A program made the translations under genes and the position numbers. A stretch of DNA of 44,718 bases from Streptomyces sp. col6 (lineage in GTDB: Bacteria; Actinomycetota; Actinomycetes; Streptomycetales; Streptomycetaceae): contig NZ_RDBL01000014.1 in assembly GCF_008042035.1 (NCBI RefSeq), positions 328,086 through 372,803 of the forward strand. The letters run 5' to 3'. The notes under the pieces are model-generated. The model was not told the DNA's origin. It searched no databases and worked only from the letters and a program-made list of their open reading frames with translations. This document shows positions 7,896-16,023 of the stretch, in pieces; position 1 is the stretch's first letter, and every line of letters begins with the position of its first letter.

Positions 7896-9140
7896 GTGGT
7901 GGGCAGGAGAGCGCTGGGCCGGCCGTTCGGCTGGTTGTGGGGTGCGTACGCGGTGAGCACATACGGGTCGGGGCTGGGGTTCGGGGCCCTGCCGCTGCTC
8001 GCCGTGCTGGTGCTGCACGCCGGGCCCGCCGAGGTGTCCGCGCTGTCCGCCGTGGGGCCGGCGGTGGGGGCGCTGATCGCGGTGCCGCTCGCGCCGTGGG
8101 TGGAGTTCCGGCGCAAGCGGCCGGTCATGATCGGGGCGGACCTGGTCCGGTTCGCGGCCATGGCGTCGATCCCGGTGGCGTATGCCTTCGGGGTGCTCGG
8201 GTTCCTCCAGCTGCTGGTGGTCTCGGCGGTGATCGCGGCGGCGAGGATCGCGTTCGGCGCGGCGAGCGGCGCGTATCTGAAGGCGCTCGTCCGGCCGGAG
8301 GACCTGCTCGTCGCCAACGCCCGGTTCGAGTCCACGAACTGGAGCTCCATCGCGGTCGGTCCGCCGCTCGGCGGCGCGGCGATCGGGCTGTTCGGACCGG
8401 TCACCACCGTGGTGGCCGACGCGCTCAGCTACCTGCTCTCCGCGCTCGGGATCACCGCGATCCGGGGCAGGGAGGAGGCGCCCGGGGCGAAGGACAGGAG
8501 CCCTCTCGGGGCGGGCGCGCTGCTCGCCGGATGGCGGCACATCCTGGGCCACCCCGTGCTGCGGGCGCTCTACCTCAACCAGGTGCTCGTCGGCGGTCTG
8601 ATCATGGCCACCGAACCGCTGCTGGCCGTGCTCCTGCTGCGCCGACTCGGGTTCCCGCCCTGGCAGTACGGCCTCGCCTTCGCCGCTCCGTGCCTCGGCG
8701 GGCTCATCGGCTCGCGGCTGGCCCGCCGGGTCGTCGCCCGCTACGGACGCGACCGGGTCTTCCGGACGGTCGGCACTCTGCGCGCGGTCTGGCTGATCGG
8801 GCTCGTGTTCGTACGGCCCGGTGTCGTCGGGCTCGTCACGGTGATGGCCGTCGAGCTGGCCATCATCGTCAACATGAGCCTGTACGGGCCGGTGCTCTCC
8901 ACGTACCGCCTCGAACACACCCCGAAGCACCTCGTCGCGCGTACGCTCACGGCCTGGTCGATCGGGCAGCAGGCGTCCATCGCCGTGCTGACCGCGCTCG
9001 CCGGTCTGCTCGCCGACGTCACGGGTCCGCGTACGGCGCTCGCGGTGGCGGGGGTTCTCATCCTGGGCACTCCGTTGCTGCTGCCCCGGCGGGACCGGGC
9101 ACGCTGCCGGCTCCCGGTCCCGGCCGGACCTGACACGTAA
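7896..9140 (+). CDS. MFS exporter (MFS_3/EntS-like)
   Basis: A 414-residue integral membrane protein with about 10-12 hydrophobic segments. It has the loop RKRPVMIGADLVRFAAMASIP after TM2-3, which is typical of the MFS_3/enterobactin-exporter-like branch, and a second-half repeat RYGRDRVFRTVGTLRAVWL. The start is one of two adjacent GTG codons at 7896/7899. It should export a small molecule, perhaps a drug, by proton antiport. It is divergent from the LysR gene, which probably regulates it. The substrate cannot be predicted. Confidence 0.88.
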   Translation: MVGRRALGRPFGWLWGAYAVSTYGSGLGFGALPLLAVLVLHAGPAEVSALSAVGPAVGALIAVPLAPWVEFRRKRPVMIGADLVRFAAMASIPVAYAFGVLGFLQLLVVSAVIAAARIAFGAASGAYLKALVRPEDLLVANARFESTNWSSIAVGPPLGGAAIGLFGPVTTVVADALSYLLSALGITAIRGREEAPGAKDRSPLGAGALLAGWRHILGHPVLRALYLNQVLVGGLIMATEPLLAVLLLRRLGFPPWQYGLAFAAPCLGGLIGSRLARRVVARYGRDRVFRTVGTLRAVWLIGLVFVRPGVVGLVTVMAVELAIIVNMSLYGPVLSTYRLEHTPKHLVARTLTAWSIGQQASIAVLTALAGLLADVTGPRTALAVAGVLILGTPLLLPRRDRARCRLPVPAGPDT

Positions 9141-9224
9141 TCAGCCGAAGGCACCGTCCGTCACTCCCGCGGCCGCTCGGCCCTCCCCTCGCACCTGCCG
9201 CACCGACGGGGCCACCTCGAACTG

Positions 9225-9269
9225 GCAGAGTTTTCTCTGCAAAGACTTCTATGCAGAGGAGACTCTGCA
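9225..9269. promoter_or_regulatory. Double operator upstream of the ArsR-like/MFS operon
   Basis: Two inverted repeats with the same half site: GCAGAG-TTTT-CTCTGC (9225-9240) and TGCAGAG-GAGA-CTCTGCA (9252-9269), with centres 28 bp apart. A TATGCT -10-like hexamer follows at 9273-9278, about 7 bases before the ATG at 9285, so the second palindrome would lie in the promoter core. This fits autorepression by the downstream regulator. Confidence 0.75.
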
Positions 9270-9284
9270 ACCTATGCTGTGGCC

Positions 9285-9890
9285 ATGTCCGACGAACCCG
9301 AACGCACACCGAAGTCCGCCAAGCCCACCCGGCGCCTCGATGCGCGCAGCCTGCGGGGGCTGGCCCATCCGCTGCGGATGAACATCTTCGAACTGCTCAG
9401 CCTGGACGGCCCCGCCACCGCCACCGGGCTCGCCGCACGCCTCGGGGAGAACACCGGCACCATCAGCTGGCACTTGCGCCACCTCGCCGAGCACGGCTTC
9501 ATCGTGGAGGAAACCGGACGCGGCACGAAACGCGAACGCTGGTGGAAGAGGGCCGACGTCTCCAACGAGCTGAACACCGCCGATTTCCGCGACGATCCCG
9601 ACACCCGGGGTGCGCTGTCGGTGTATCTGCACGAACTGGTGCAGCAGTACTTCAGCCGGGTCGTGACCTACATCGGCGAGGACTGGGACGACAGCTGGCG
9701 GAACGCCGGCACCATCTCGGACCGGAGCGACCTGCGGATGACCCCGAAGCAGCTGGAAGCGCTCAACGCGGAGCTGATGGCCGTCATCGCCCGCCATACC
9801 CCTGCTCCGGACGCCGAGCCCGCCCCGGACGCGCTTCCTGTCGTCGTGCAGCTCCAGTCCTTCCCCCGAAAGAAGCGTGACTCCGCATGA
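9285..9890 (+). CDS. ArsR-like winged-helix regulator
   Basis: A 201-residue regulator. An ArsR/HTH_20 winged helix occupies about 15-90: LRGLAHPLRMNIFELLSLDG, then ATGLAARLGENTGTISWHLRHLAEHGFI and a wing rich in charged residues. A C-terminal domain of about 100 residues probably binds ligand or dimerises. The ATG at 9285 is favoured over the GTG two codons earlier. There is no Shine-Dalgarno sequence, and a -10-like TATGCT lies 7 bases upstream, so translation may be leaderless. The stop overlaps the start of the MFS gene (ATGA), so the regulator and the exporter form one operon, likely autorepressed through the paired palindromes upstream. Confidence 0.88.
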   Translation: MSDEPERTPKSAKPTRRLDARSLRGLAHPLRMNIFELLSLDGPATATGLAARLGENTGTISWHLRHLAEHGFIVEETGRGTKRERWWKRADVSNELNTADFRDDPDTRGALSVYLHELVQQYFSRVVTYIGEDWDDSWRNAGTISDRSDLRMTPKQLEALNAELMAVIARHTPAPDAEPAPDALPVVVQLQSFPRKKRDSA

Positions 9891-11200
9891 GCCACGGCAT
9901 ACGCGGCGGCCTCCTGCGCCGCCACCGCGATTTCCGCCTGCTGTGGTGCGGCGAGACCGCCGGCAAGTTCGGCGCGTCCGTCACCGGGGTTTCGATGCCG
10001 CTGGTCGCCGTCTCCACCCTGCACGCCAGCACCTTCGAGGTCGGCCTCCTGGGCGCCGCCGCCTGGGCCCCTTGGCTGGTCATCGGCCTTCCGGTCGGTG
10101 CCTGGGTGGACCGGCTGCGTCGCAGACCGGTCATGCTGACCTCCGCCGCGGTCTCCCTCGTACTCTTCGCCGCCGTCCCGGTCACCGCGTGGGCCGGCCG
10201 GCTGAGCATCGGGCTCCTCCTGGCCGTCGCCCTGCTGACGGGCACTGCGGCGGTGTTCTTCCAGACCGCCTACACCGCCTATCTCCCCACCATTCTGGAA
10301 CCCGACGACCAGCCCGAGGGCAACGCCAAACTGCACGGCAGCGCATCCGCCGCGCAGATCGCCGGGCTCGGCTCCGGCGGCCTGATCGCGCAGGTGGCAG
10401 GCGCGGTGAACGGGATGTTCGCCAACGCCGCCACGTTCCTCGTCTCGCTCCTGTGCCTCGCGGGCATCCGGCATCGCGAACCACGCGTCACCCGGACCGG
10501 CCAGGGCTCCACTTCACTGGCCGGCGAGGTCCGCGAGGGCCTGCGGCTGATCGCCGTCGACCCCTGGTTCCGTACGTTCACCCTCTTCGGAGCCGCCTCC
10601 AACCTGGCTCTCATGGGATACCAGTCGATCCAGGTGGTGTTCCTGGTCCGAAGCGTCGGCCTGACCCCGGGGACGGTCGGCGTACTCATCGCGGCGACCA
10701 GCGCCGGAGGTGTGGCCGGGGCATTCGCCGCACGCCGGACCGCCCACAGGATCGGCACGGCTCGCGCGATGCTGCTGTTCGAACTGGGAATTCCCGCACT
10801 CGGCATGCTCATCCCGCTGACCACCCGCGGGGCCGGGACCCTGCTCTTCGTGACAGGCGGCTTCAGCGTCTCCGCGGGTGTTGTCGCCGGCAACATCATC
10901 AAGGCGAGCTTCCAGCAACGCTACTGCCCGCCGGAACTCCTCGGCCGTCTCTCCGCGAGCGCGGCATTCCTCAGCTACGGAGCCATCCCCGTCGGAGCGT
11001 TGCTCGGCGGTGTGCTCGGTACCGCACTCGGCCTGCGCACCGCCATGGCCATCACGACGGCGGGGATCCCGCTCGCCGCGCTGATCCTGCTCTTCTCCCC
11101 GGTCCGGCGCACCCGCGACCTGCCGACGTCCCGCCGGACGACGAGTGGGGCCTCACTTCCGCCGGCCGCCGACGGCGAACCCGCCGTGCCTCTTCACTGA
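9887..11200 (+). CDS. MFS exporter (MFS_3 family)
   Basis: A 437-residue, roughly 12-TM major facilitator. It has the N-terminal HRDFRLLWCGETAGKFGASVTGVSMPLVAVSTL segment typical of MFS_3 exporters, then VGAWVDRLRRRPVMLTSAA for the cytoplasmic loop between TM2 and TM3. It starts with ATG overlapping the regulator's TGA by 4 bases, so it is translationally coupled and should be induced when that regulator leaves its operators. Its last 7 bases overlap the end of the converging CGNR gene. It probably gives export of, or resistance to, an unidentified compound. Confidence 0.9.
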   Translation: MSHGIRGGLLRRHRDFRLLWCGETAGKFGASVTGVSMPLVAVSTLHASTFEVGLLGAAAWAPWLVIGLPVGAWVDRLRRRPVMLTSAAVSLVLFAAVPVTAWAGRLSIGLLLAVALLTGTAAVFFQTAYTAYLPTILEPDDQPEGNAKLHGSASAAQIAGLGSGGLIAQVAGAVNGMFANAATFLVSLLCLAGIRHREPRVTRTGQGSTSLAGEVREGLRLIAVDPWFRTFTLFGAASNLALMGYQSIQVVFLVRSVGLTPGTVGVLIAATSAGGVAGAFAARRTAHRIGTARAMLLFELGIPALGMLIPLTTRGAGTLLFVTGGFSVSAGVVAGNIIKASFQQRYCPPELLGRLSASAAFLSYGAIPVGALLGGVLGTALGLRTAMAITTAGIPLAALILLFSPVRRTRDLPTSRRTTSGASLPPAADGEPAVPLH

Positions 11201-11820
11201 TCACCGGTACCGGGGCCGGAGGGGGCATCCTCCGTACGCCGGCGCCGGTAGTGGCGGGCCGCGCGGGCGCGGTTCCCGCAGGACGGCTTGCACCACTCCT
11301 GCCTGCCATGGCTCTTGACGAAGTAGCGCACGCAGCGCGGCGCGGTGCAGGAGCGCAACCGCGTGCTCTGCGGCCCGGCCAGGAAGTCGATGGCCGCCCG
11401 TGCCAGGGCGGCGACGAGCCGGACGTACGGATCGGTCTCCGCGGACAGCAGCCGGACGGCGGGGACCCGGCCGTCGGGCCAGTCCAGCCGCGGGACGACC
11501 GGTTCCCGCGCGGCAGCGGTGTTGAGGCGGTCCAGCGCCTCGTCGGCGGGCAGCAGACGGTGGGCGTCCGCCGGGCTGGGGGGAGCGGGGCTGACCAGCC
11601 GGGCGAACAGGGCGCGGACCGCCTGGCGCAGCTCGACGATCCGGAGCCGGAGGTCCTCGTCCGCCACGAGTGCTCCGGCCGGGAGGTGACCGGTCAGCAG
11701 ATCACGCTGCTCCTCGATCCAGTCCGTCGTCCCCCGGACCGTGGCGAGGTCGTCGGCGACGCCGCCGTCCCCGTCGTGGCGGATCGTGCTCGCCAGTTCC
11801 AGTGCCAGCCATCGCTCCAC
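11194..11820 (-). CDS. CGNR zinc-finger (ABATE domain) regulator
   Basis: A 208-residue protein of the stress-associated ABATE/CGNR family. The N-terminal LALELASTIRHDGDG begins the ABATE domain; the C-terminal zinc finger has CTAPRC...WCKPSCGNRARAARHYRRRR with the defining CGNR motif. The GTG at 11820 is chosen because a GGAAGGGG ribosome site lies just upstream and the ABATE domain begins there; longer in-frame readings extend into the operator region. It probably binds DNA and regulates the divergent metallophosphoesterase/LysE unit, and itself, through the inverted repeat at 11894-11923. Confidence 0.88.
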   Translation of the reverse strand: MERWLALELASTIRHDGDGGVADDLATVRGTTDWIEEQRDLLTGHLPAGALVADEDLRLRIVELRQAVRALFARLVSPAPPSPADAHRLLPADEALDRLNTAAAREPVVPRLDWPDGRVPAVRLLSAETDPYVRLVAALARAAIDFLAGPQSTRLRSCTAPRCVRYFVKSHGRQEWCKPSCGNRARAARHYRRRRTEDAPSGPGTGDQ

Positions 11821-11893
11821 GAGGCATCCCCTTCCGTACAAGGTGCCGGCTCGTCGGTCCACTTGATCACATCCCCGCGGACACTCTAGGGTC

Positions 11894-11923
11894 TCTAACG
11901 GAAAACAGAAAACTTCCGTTAGA
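11894..11923. promoter_or_regulatory. Perfect inverted repeat in the CGNR/phosphoesterase divergent promoter
   Basis: TCTAACGGAA (11894-11903) and TTCCGTTAGA (11914-11923) are perfect 10-bp inverted copies with a 10-base AT-rich spacer. Centre-to-centre distance is about two helical turns, as expected for a dimeric regulator. The CGNR protein is the obvious candidate. Confidence 0.72.
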
Positions 11924-11964
11924 AGCCGGAGGGCGGCCGTGTCCGTCATGGAGGAGACCGCGGA

Positions 11965-12708
11965 ATGACTCTGCTACTGGCCCACATCAGCGACCTGCAC
12001 CTGGACGGCAGCGAGAGGGCGACCCTGCGCGCCACCCGCGTCATGGACTACGTACGAGCCCTCCCGCACCCGGTCGACGCACTGCTGGTCACCGGGGACA
12101 TCGCCGACCACGGCGAGGAGGCCGAGTACGAGGAGGCGGCCCGGATCCTGACCGCCCCGTTCCCCGTGCTCACGTGTCCGGGGAACCACGACGCGCGCCC
12201 CGCCTACCGCAAGGCCCTGCTGGGCGAGGCGCCCGAACCCGGGCCCGTCGACCGGGTCCACCACATCGCCGGCACCACCGTCCTGATGTGCGACTCCACC
12301 ATCCCCGGCCGCGACGAAGGGCTCCTGGACGCACGGACGCTCGGCTGGATCGACTCCACCCTCACCGCGCTGCCGCCCGACCGTCCGGCGCTGATCGCGT
12401 TCCACCAGCCGCCGGTCGCACTCCACCACCCGCTGCCCGACTCCTGCAGGCTGGAGGAGCCCGGCCGGCTGGCCGAACTGCTCGCCGCGCACCCGCAGAT
12501 CGTCGCCGTCCTCACCGGCCACGCCCACACCGCCGCCGCCTCGACCTTCGCGGGGCGTCCGGTGATCGTGGCACCGGCCGTCACCTGGACCCTGCGCATG
12601 CCCTGGGAGGGCGACGAGCCGGCGGACCGCGAGCAGCCGCCCGGCCTCGCCTTCCACGTCCTGGACGACGACGGGCGCCTGACCACCCATTACCGCGTCG
12701 TGCTCTGA
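11965..12708 (+). CDS. Calcineurin-like metallophosphoesterase (CpdA-like)
   Basis: A 247-residue class III cyclic-nucleotide-phosphodiesterase-like enzyme. All dimetal ligand blocks are present: HISDLHLDG near residue 7, VTGDIADHG near 45, CPGNHDAR near 73, FHQPP near 150 and TGHAHTAAA near 187. It may hydrolyse cyclic nucleotides or other phosphodiesters; CpdA-like sequence does not guarantee cAMP specificity. The start is preceded by GGAGGAGACC. It probably shares a transcript with the LysE gene 30 bases downstream and has the CGNR regulator divergent upstream. Confidence 0.9.
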   Translation: MTLLLAHISDLHLDGSERATLRATRVMDYVRALPHPVDALLVTGDIADHGEEAEYEEAARILTAPFPVLTCPGNHDARPAYRKALLGEAPEPGPVDRVHHIAGTTVLMCDSTIPGRDEGLLDARTLGWIDSTLTALPPDRPALIAFHQPPVALHHPLPDSCRLEEPGRLAELLAAHPQIVAVLTGHAHTAAASTFAGRPVIVAPAVTWTLRMPWEGDEPADREQPPGLAFHVLDDDGRLTTHYRVVL

Positions 12709-12738
12709 CCTCTCCCGCCCGCACGCACCGGAGGCACC

Positions 12739-13362
12739 GTGGTCCGTCCGTACGCCGTCGCCGGGTTCCTGGTGGCGATCCTCCCGCTGATCGCCACCCC
12801 GGGGGCCAGCCTGGCGCTGCTGGTCCGGCACGTGACCGGCGGCGGCCGACGCCGGGCCCTCCCCGTCGTCCTCGGCACCGTCACCGGCCTCTACGTCCAT
12901 GCCGCCCTCGCCGTGGCCGGGCTGTCGGCCCTGGTCATGCATTCCAGCGTCGCCTTCACCGCCATCCGGCTCACCGGCGCGGTCTACCTCGTCGGCCTGG
13001 GCGTGTGGACGTGGCGTTCGGCCCGCGCGGACGCGGCGCCCGCCCCTGCCCGTCTGCGCCTGCCGAGGGGGTCGGACTCCGTCTTCGTCCAGGCGTTGCT
13101 CGCCAATGTCCTCAACCCCAAGGCGGCGGCGGTCTACTTGACCCTGGTCCCCCAGTTCATCGCGCCCCGCCGGCCCTTCGGCGGCCAGATCCTCACGCTG
13201 GCCACCGCCCACGCACTGCTGATCGCGCTCTGGCTGACCGCCTGGACGTTCCTCATCCTGCGCGCCTCGCACGCGCTGAACCGGCCCCGCTTCCGGCGGA
13301 CCGCCGCCAGGGCCACGTCAGCGGTCCTCATCGCCCTCGGAGTCCGGAGCGCCCTTACGTAG
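12739..13362 (+). CDS. LysE/RhtB-family exporter
   Basis: A 207-residue membrane protein with about six hydrophobic segments. The family signature sits in the first segment (AILPLIATPGASLALLVRHVTGGGRRRALPVVLGTVTG), followed by NPKAAAVYLTLVPQFI in the central region. LysE/RhtB proteins export amino acids or their derivatives. Start: GTG with GGAGGCACC directly upstream. It follows the metallophosphoesterase, probably in one operon. Its stop codon overlaps the stop of the converging TetR gene: the two 3' ends share 8 bases. Confidence 0.9.
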   Translation: MVRPYAVAGFLVAILPLIATPGASLALLVRHVTGGGRRRALPVVLGTVTGLYVHAALAVAGLSALVMHSSVAFTAIRLTGAVYLVGLGVWTWRSARADAAPAPARLRLPRGSDSVFVQALLANVLNPKAAAVYLTLVPQFIAPRRPFGGQILTLATAHALLIALWLTAWTFLILRASHALNRPRFRRTAARATSAVLIALGVRSALT

Positions 13363-13945
13363 CGGACGGACCGGGAGTGCGAAGCAGCCGGTCGACCAGC
13401 CCGTCCACGTACTCCGGCGTGAGCGGGCCCATGCCGAACAGGACGCGGATGTACATCGGGGCCAGGATGTGGTCGAGGACCTCGAACGCGTCGGGTGCGT
13501 CCTCGCCACGGTCGCCGGCGCGGTCGAGCATCGACTGCAACTGCCGGGTGCGGTCGGCGCGGAGGCTCTCCCGCGCCCGTACGCCCTGCTCCCCCGTGCC
13601 CGACAGCGCGACGGCGAGGTGCAGCAGCACCGGGCCGTCGGGTCCGGTGATCTCGCGGGCCACCTGGGCCGCGTACGTACGCAGGTCGCCGGCCAGGCTT
13701 CCGGTGTCGGGCATCGGCGACCGCGCGTTCAGGCGGTGCAGCACCACGTCGCTGAGCAGGGCCTCCAGGTTGCCCCACCGGCGGTAGACGCTGCTGTCGG
13801 CCACGCCCGCGCGGGCCGCCACCTCGCCGACGGTGAAGTTGCCGTAACCACGCTCGCCGATCAATTCGGTGACGGCCTGGTGCACCTGCGCGCCGACGCG
13901 GGCGCTGCGGCCGCCGGGCCGTCGGGTCCGCTCCTTCTCGTTCAT
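13355..13945 (-). CDS. TetR-family repressor
   Basis: A 196-residue TetR regulator with the N-terminal helix-turn-helix at about 15-63: VHQAVTELIGERGYGNFTVGEVAARAGVADSSVYRRWGNLEALL. The C-terminal domain resembles TetR_C_11/16 ligand-binding domains. ATG at 13945 has a purine-rich site just upstream. It is divergent from a DHA2 drug exporter, with an excellent palindrome and an extra half site between them, so it is most likely the exporter's repressor, released by the exported drug. Confidence 0.92.
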   Translation of the reverse strand: MNEKERTRRPGGRSARVGAQVHQAVTELIGERGYGNFTVGEVAARAGVADSSVYRRWGNLEALLSDVVLHRLNARSPMPDTGSLAGDLRTYAAQVAREITGPDGPVLLHLAVALSGTGEQGVRARESLRADRTRQLQSMLDRAGDRGEDAPDAFEVLDHILAPMYIRVLFGMGPLTPEYVDGLVDRLLRTPGPSAT

Positions 13946-13954
13946 CCCACCACC

Positions 13955-14026
13955 TTAACGCAGTTCTCACTTGCTTTTAAGGGGCGACCCGCCTTACAGT
14001 CTCCAAACGCAGTCGTTGACTGCGTT
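13955..14026. promoter_or_regulatory. TetR operator region between repressor and DHA2 exporter
   Basis: AACGCAGTC-GTT-GACTGCGTT (14006-14026) is a perfect 9-bp inverted repeat. A separate half site TTAACGCAGT lies at 13955-13964, next to the tetR start. One site per divergent promoter would let the repressor control both genes. Confidence 0.75.
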
Positions 14027-14086
14027 AAAGCGTCGGGCCGTGTGTTCCGCCGGACGCGCATGTCTGTCTGATCGAGAGGAATCCCC

Positions 14087-15544
14087 ATGGCGGCTTCACC
14101 CGCGGCCGTAGGCAGTCGTTCCCACCGGGCCGTGCTGCTCACGGTGACCTGTCTGGGCCAGTTCATGGTCCTGCTCGACAACACGATCGTCGGAGCGGCG
14201 CTGCCCGACATGCAGCACGGGCTGCACATCGAGCTCACCGGTCTGCAGTGGATCGTCGACGCGTACGTCCTGCTCGTCGCGATGCTGCTGCTGTCCGGCG
14301 GCGTCTTCGCCGACCGGTTCGGCCGCAAGCGCGTCTACCTGACCGGCGTCGCCGTGTTCACCGCCGCCTCGGCGCTGTGCGCCCTCGCGCCCTCGCTCGG
14401 CTGGCTGATCGCGGGCCGGGTGCTCCAGGGGGTCGGGGCCGCCGCGCTCAGCCCCTCCTCGCTCGCCCTGCTCGCCGCCGCATACCCCGTACCGCAGGAA
14501 CGTGTGAAGGCGATCGGACTGTGGGCCGGGCTCAGCGGGATCGGTCTCGCAGCGGGCCCCGTGGCCGGCGGCGCGCTCACCGACGCGTTCGGCTGGTCCG
14601 CGATCTTCCTGGTCAACCTGCCGATCGGCGTGATCCTCCTGGTGGCCGGAGCGCGCAGTCTCGACGAGAGCCGCAACCCCGGCGCGCCCGCGATCGACGT
14701 CCCGGGGACGGTGCTGTCCGTCCTGGGGGTGGGCACGCTGACCTACGGGCTGATCGAGGGCGGTGCCCGTGGCTGGACGTCGCCGCTGATCCTGGGCAGC
14801 TTCACCGCCGGGGTGCTCCTCCTCGCGGCCTTCGTCGCCGTCGAGGCGCGCCGCCCGGCGCCGATGCTGCCGCTGCGGCTGTTCCGGGAGCGCCTGTTCA
14901 CCGTGTCCAGCACCGCGATGGTCGTGGTCGGGTTCGCGCTGATGGGCTCGTCGTTCTTCTTCTCCCAGTTCTTCGTGTACGTCCAGGGCAGCTCGATCCT
15001 GCGCGCCGGACTCCAGACGCTACCGATGTCCCTCGCGATGGTGGTCGTCAGCCCGTACGCGGGCCGGCTCGCCGCCCGCTACGGCTTCCGCGTCGTGGTC
15101 ACCGCAGGGCTGGGCCTCGCCGGACTGGGGCTGCTGGCGCTCGGCACGGTGCACGCCGACACCGGTTACGGGAACGTGTGGTGGCGGCTGGCGGTCGTCG
15201 GCACCGGTTTCGCCCTGACCATGTCCCCGCTGACGGGAGCCGCCATCCAGTCGGTCAGCCCGCAGGAGGGCGGTCTCGCCTCGGGCATCAGCAGCACCAC
15301 CCGGCAGATCGGCGCCGTGCTCGGAGTGGCGGTGCTCGGGGCCGTCGTCCGTACCCGGGAGTCCGGCGGCGCCTCCTTCGAGGCCGGTCTCGACAGCGCG
15401 TTCGTCGCGGCCGGCGCCGTCACCCTGGCCACCGCCGTTTTCACCGGCCTGTGGCTGGCGAGGTCCCGGACGGCAGAAACCACCCCGGCCCCGGAGGCGG
15501 CCACCGCCCCGGCACCGTCGGCCCTTGATCTCAACCGGAGTTGA
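14087..15544 (+). CDS. DHA2 (EmrB/QacA) family drug exporter
   Basis: A 485-residue protein with about 14 predicted membrane segments. The DHA2 signature in TM1 (GQFMVLLDNTIVGAALPDMQ) and the loop GGVFADRFGRKRVYLTG between TM2 and TM3 are present. Start: ATG at 14087 behind AGAGGA. It is divergent from, and probably repressed by, the TetR protein at 13355. The SgcJ/EcaC-like gene starts about 20 bases after it, so the two likely share a transcript. The substrate is unknown; drug efflux is the family role. Confidence 0.92.
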   Translation: MAASPAAVGSRSHRAVLLTVTCLGQFMVLLDNTIVGAALPDMQHGLHIELTGLQWIVDAYVLLVAMLLLSGGVFADRFGRKRVYLTGVAVFTAASALCALAPSLGWLIAGRVLQGVGAAALSPSSLALLAAAYPVPQERVKAIGLWAGLSGIGLAAGPVAGGALTDAFGWSAIFLVNLPIGVILLVAGARSLDESRNPGAPAIDVPGTVLSVLGVGTLTYGLIEGGARGWTSPLILGSFTAGVLLLAAFVAVEARRPAPMLPLRLFRERLFTVSSTAMVVVGFALMGSSFFFSQFFVYVQGSSILRAGLQTLPMSLAMVVVSPYAGRLAARYGFRVVVTAGLGLAGLGLLALGTVHADTGYGNVWWRLAVVGTGFALTMSPLTGAAIQSVSPQEGGLASGISSTTRQIGAVLGVAVLGAVVRTRESGGASFEAGLDSAFVAAGAVTLATAVFTGLWLARSRTAETTPAPEAATAPAPSALDLNRS

Positions 15545-15562
15545 GGTTGAAGGATGACCGGC

Positions 15563-15967
15563 ATGACCACCGAATCCCCGGCGCACACCGCCGACATCGA
15601 GGCAATCCGTCAGGCCGTCGCCACCGTCGAGCAGGCCCAGCAGCGCAAGGACCCCGACGCGTTCCTCGCCCTCTTCCGGCCCGACGCGGTCTGGACGACG
15701 GGCCACGGCAAGGTACTCATCGGCCTCGACGCGATCTCCGAGTTCACCCGGACCGTGCTCCCCGCCTCCGACTTCGACGGCAAGGTCACCTACGAGGTGG
15801 CGCACGTCCTCTTCATCCGCCCGGACGTCGCGGCGGTCAAGGTGCGCCAGCGCTATGAGACCCCGGACGGCGAGAGCGAGGGCGCCCCGCTGTACGTGAT
15901 GAGCCGGGCGGACGACGGGCGGTGGCTGCTGACGGCCTGCCAGAACACGCCGGTCGTGGCGGGCTGA
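15563..15967 (+). CDS. SgcJ/EcaC-type (SnoaL-like fold) protein
   Basis: A 134-residue NTF2/SnoaL-fold protein: IEAIRQAVATVEQAQQRKDPDAFLALFRPDAVWTTGHGKVLIGLDAI is the typical start of the SgcJ/EcaC subgroup. Small hydrophobic-pocket proteins of this kind bind or transform small molecules; a specific reaction is not known here. ATG at 15563 is favoured over the ATG at 15554, since AAGGA lies 8 bases upstream of the former. It follows the DHA2 exporter closely and ends at a bidirectional hairpin. Confidence 0.85.
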   Translation: MTTESPAHTADIEAIRQAVATVEQAQQRKDPDAFLALFRPDAVWTTGHGKVLIGLDAISEFTRTVLPASDFDGKVTYEVAHVLFIRPDVAAVKVRQRYETPDGESEGAPLYVMSRADDGRWLLTACQNTPVVAG

Positions 15968-15988
15968 CCGGGCGCCGGAACACCCCTC

Positions 15989-16023
15989 GGCGGGCTGACC
16001 GCCTCGGCGCCGGTCAGCCCGCC
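15989..16023. terminator. Bidirectional hairpin terminator
   Basis: A 13-bp perfect stem, GGCGGGCTGACCG (15989-16001) with CGGTCAGCCCGCC (16011-16023), and a 9-base loop. It lies between the converging SgcJ-like and GNAT genes and overlaps the last ten bases of the GNAT gene. Confidence 0.82.
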
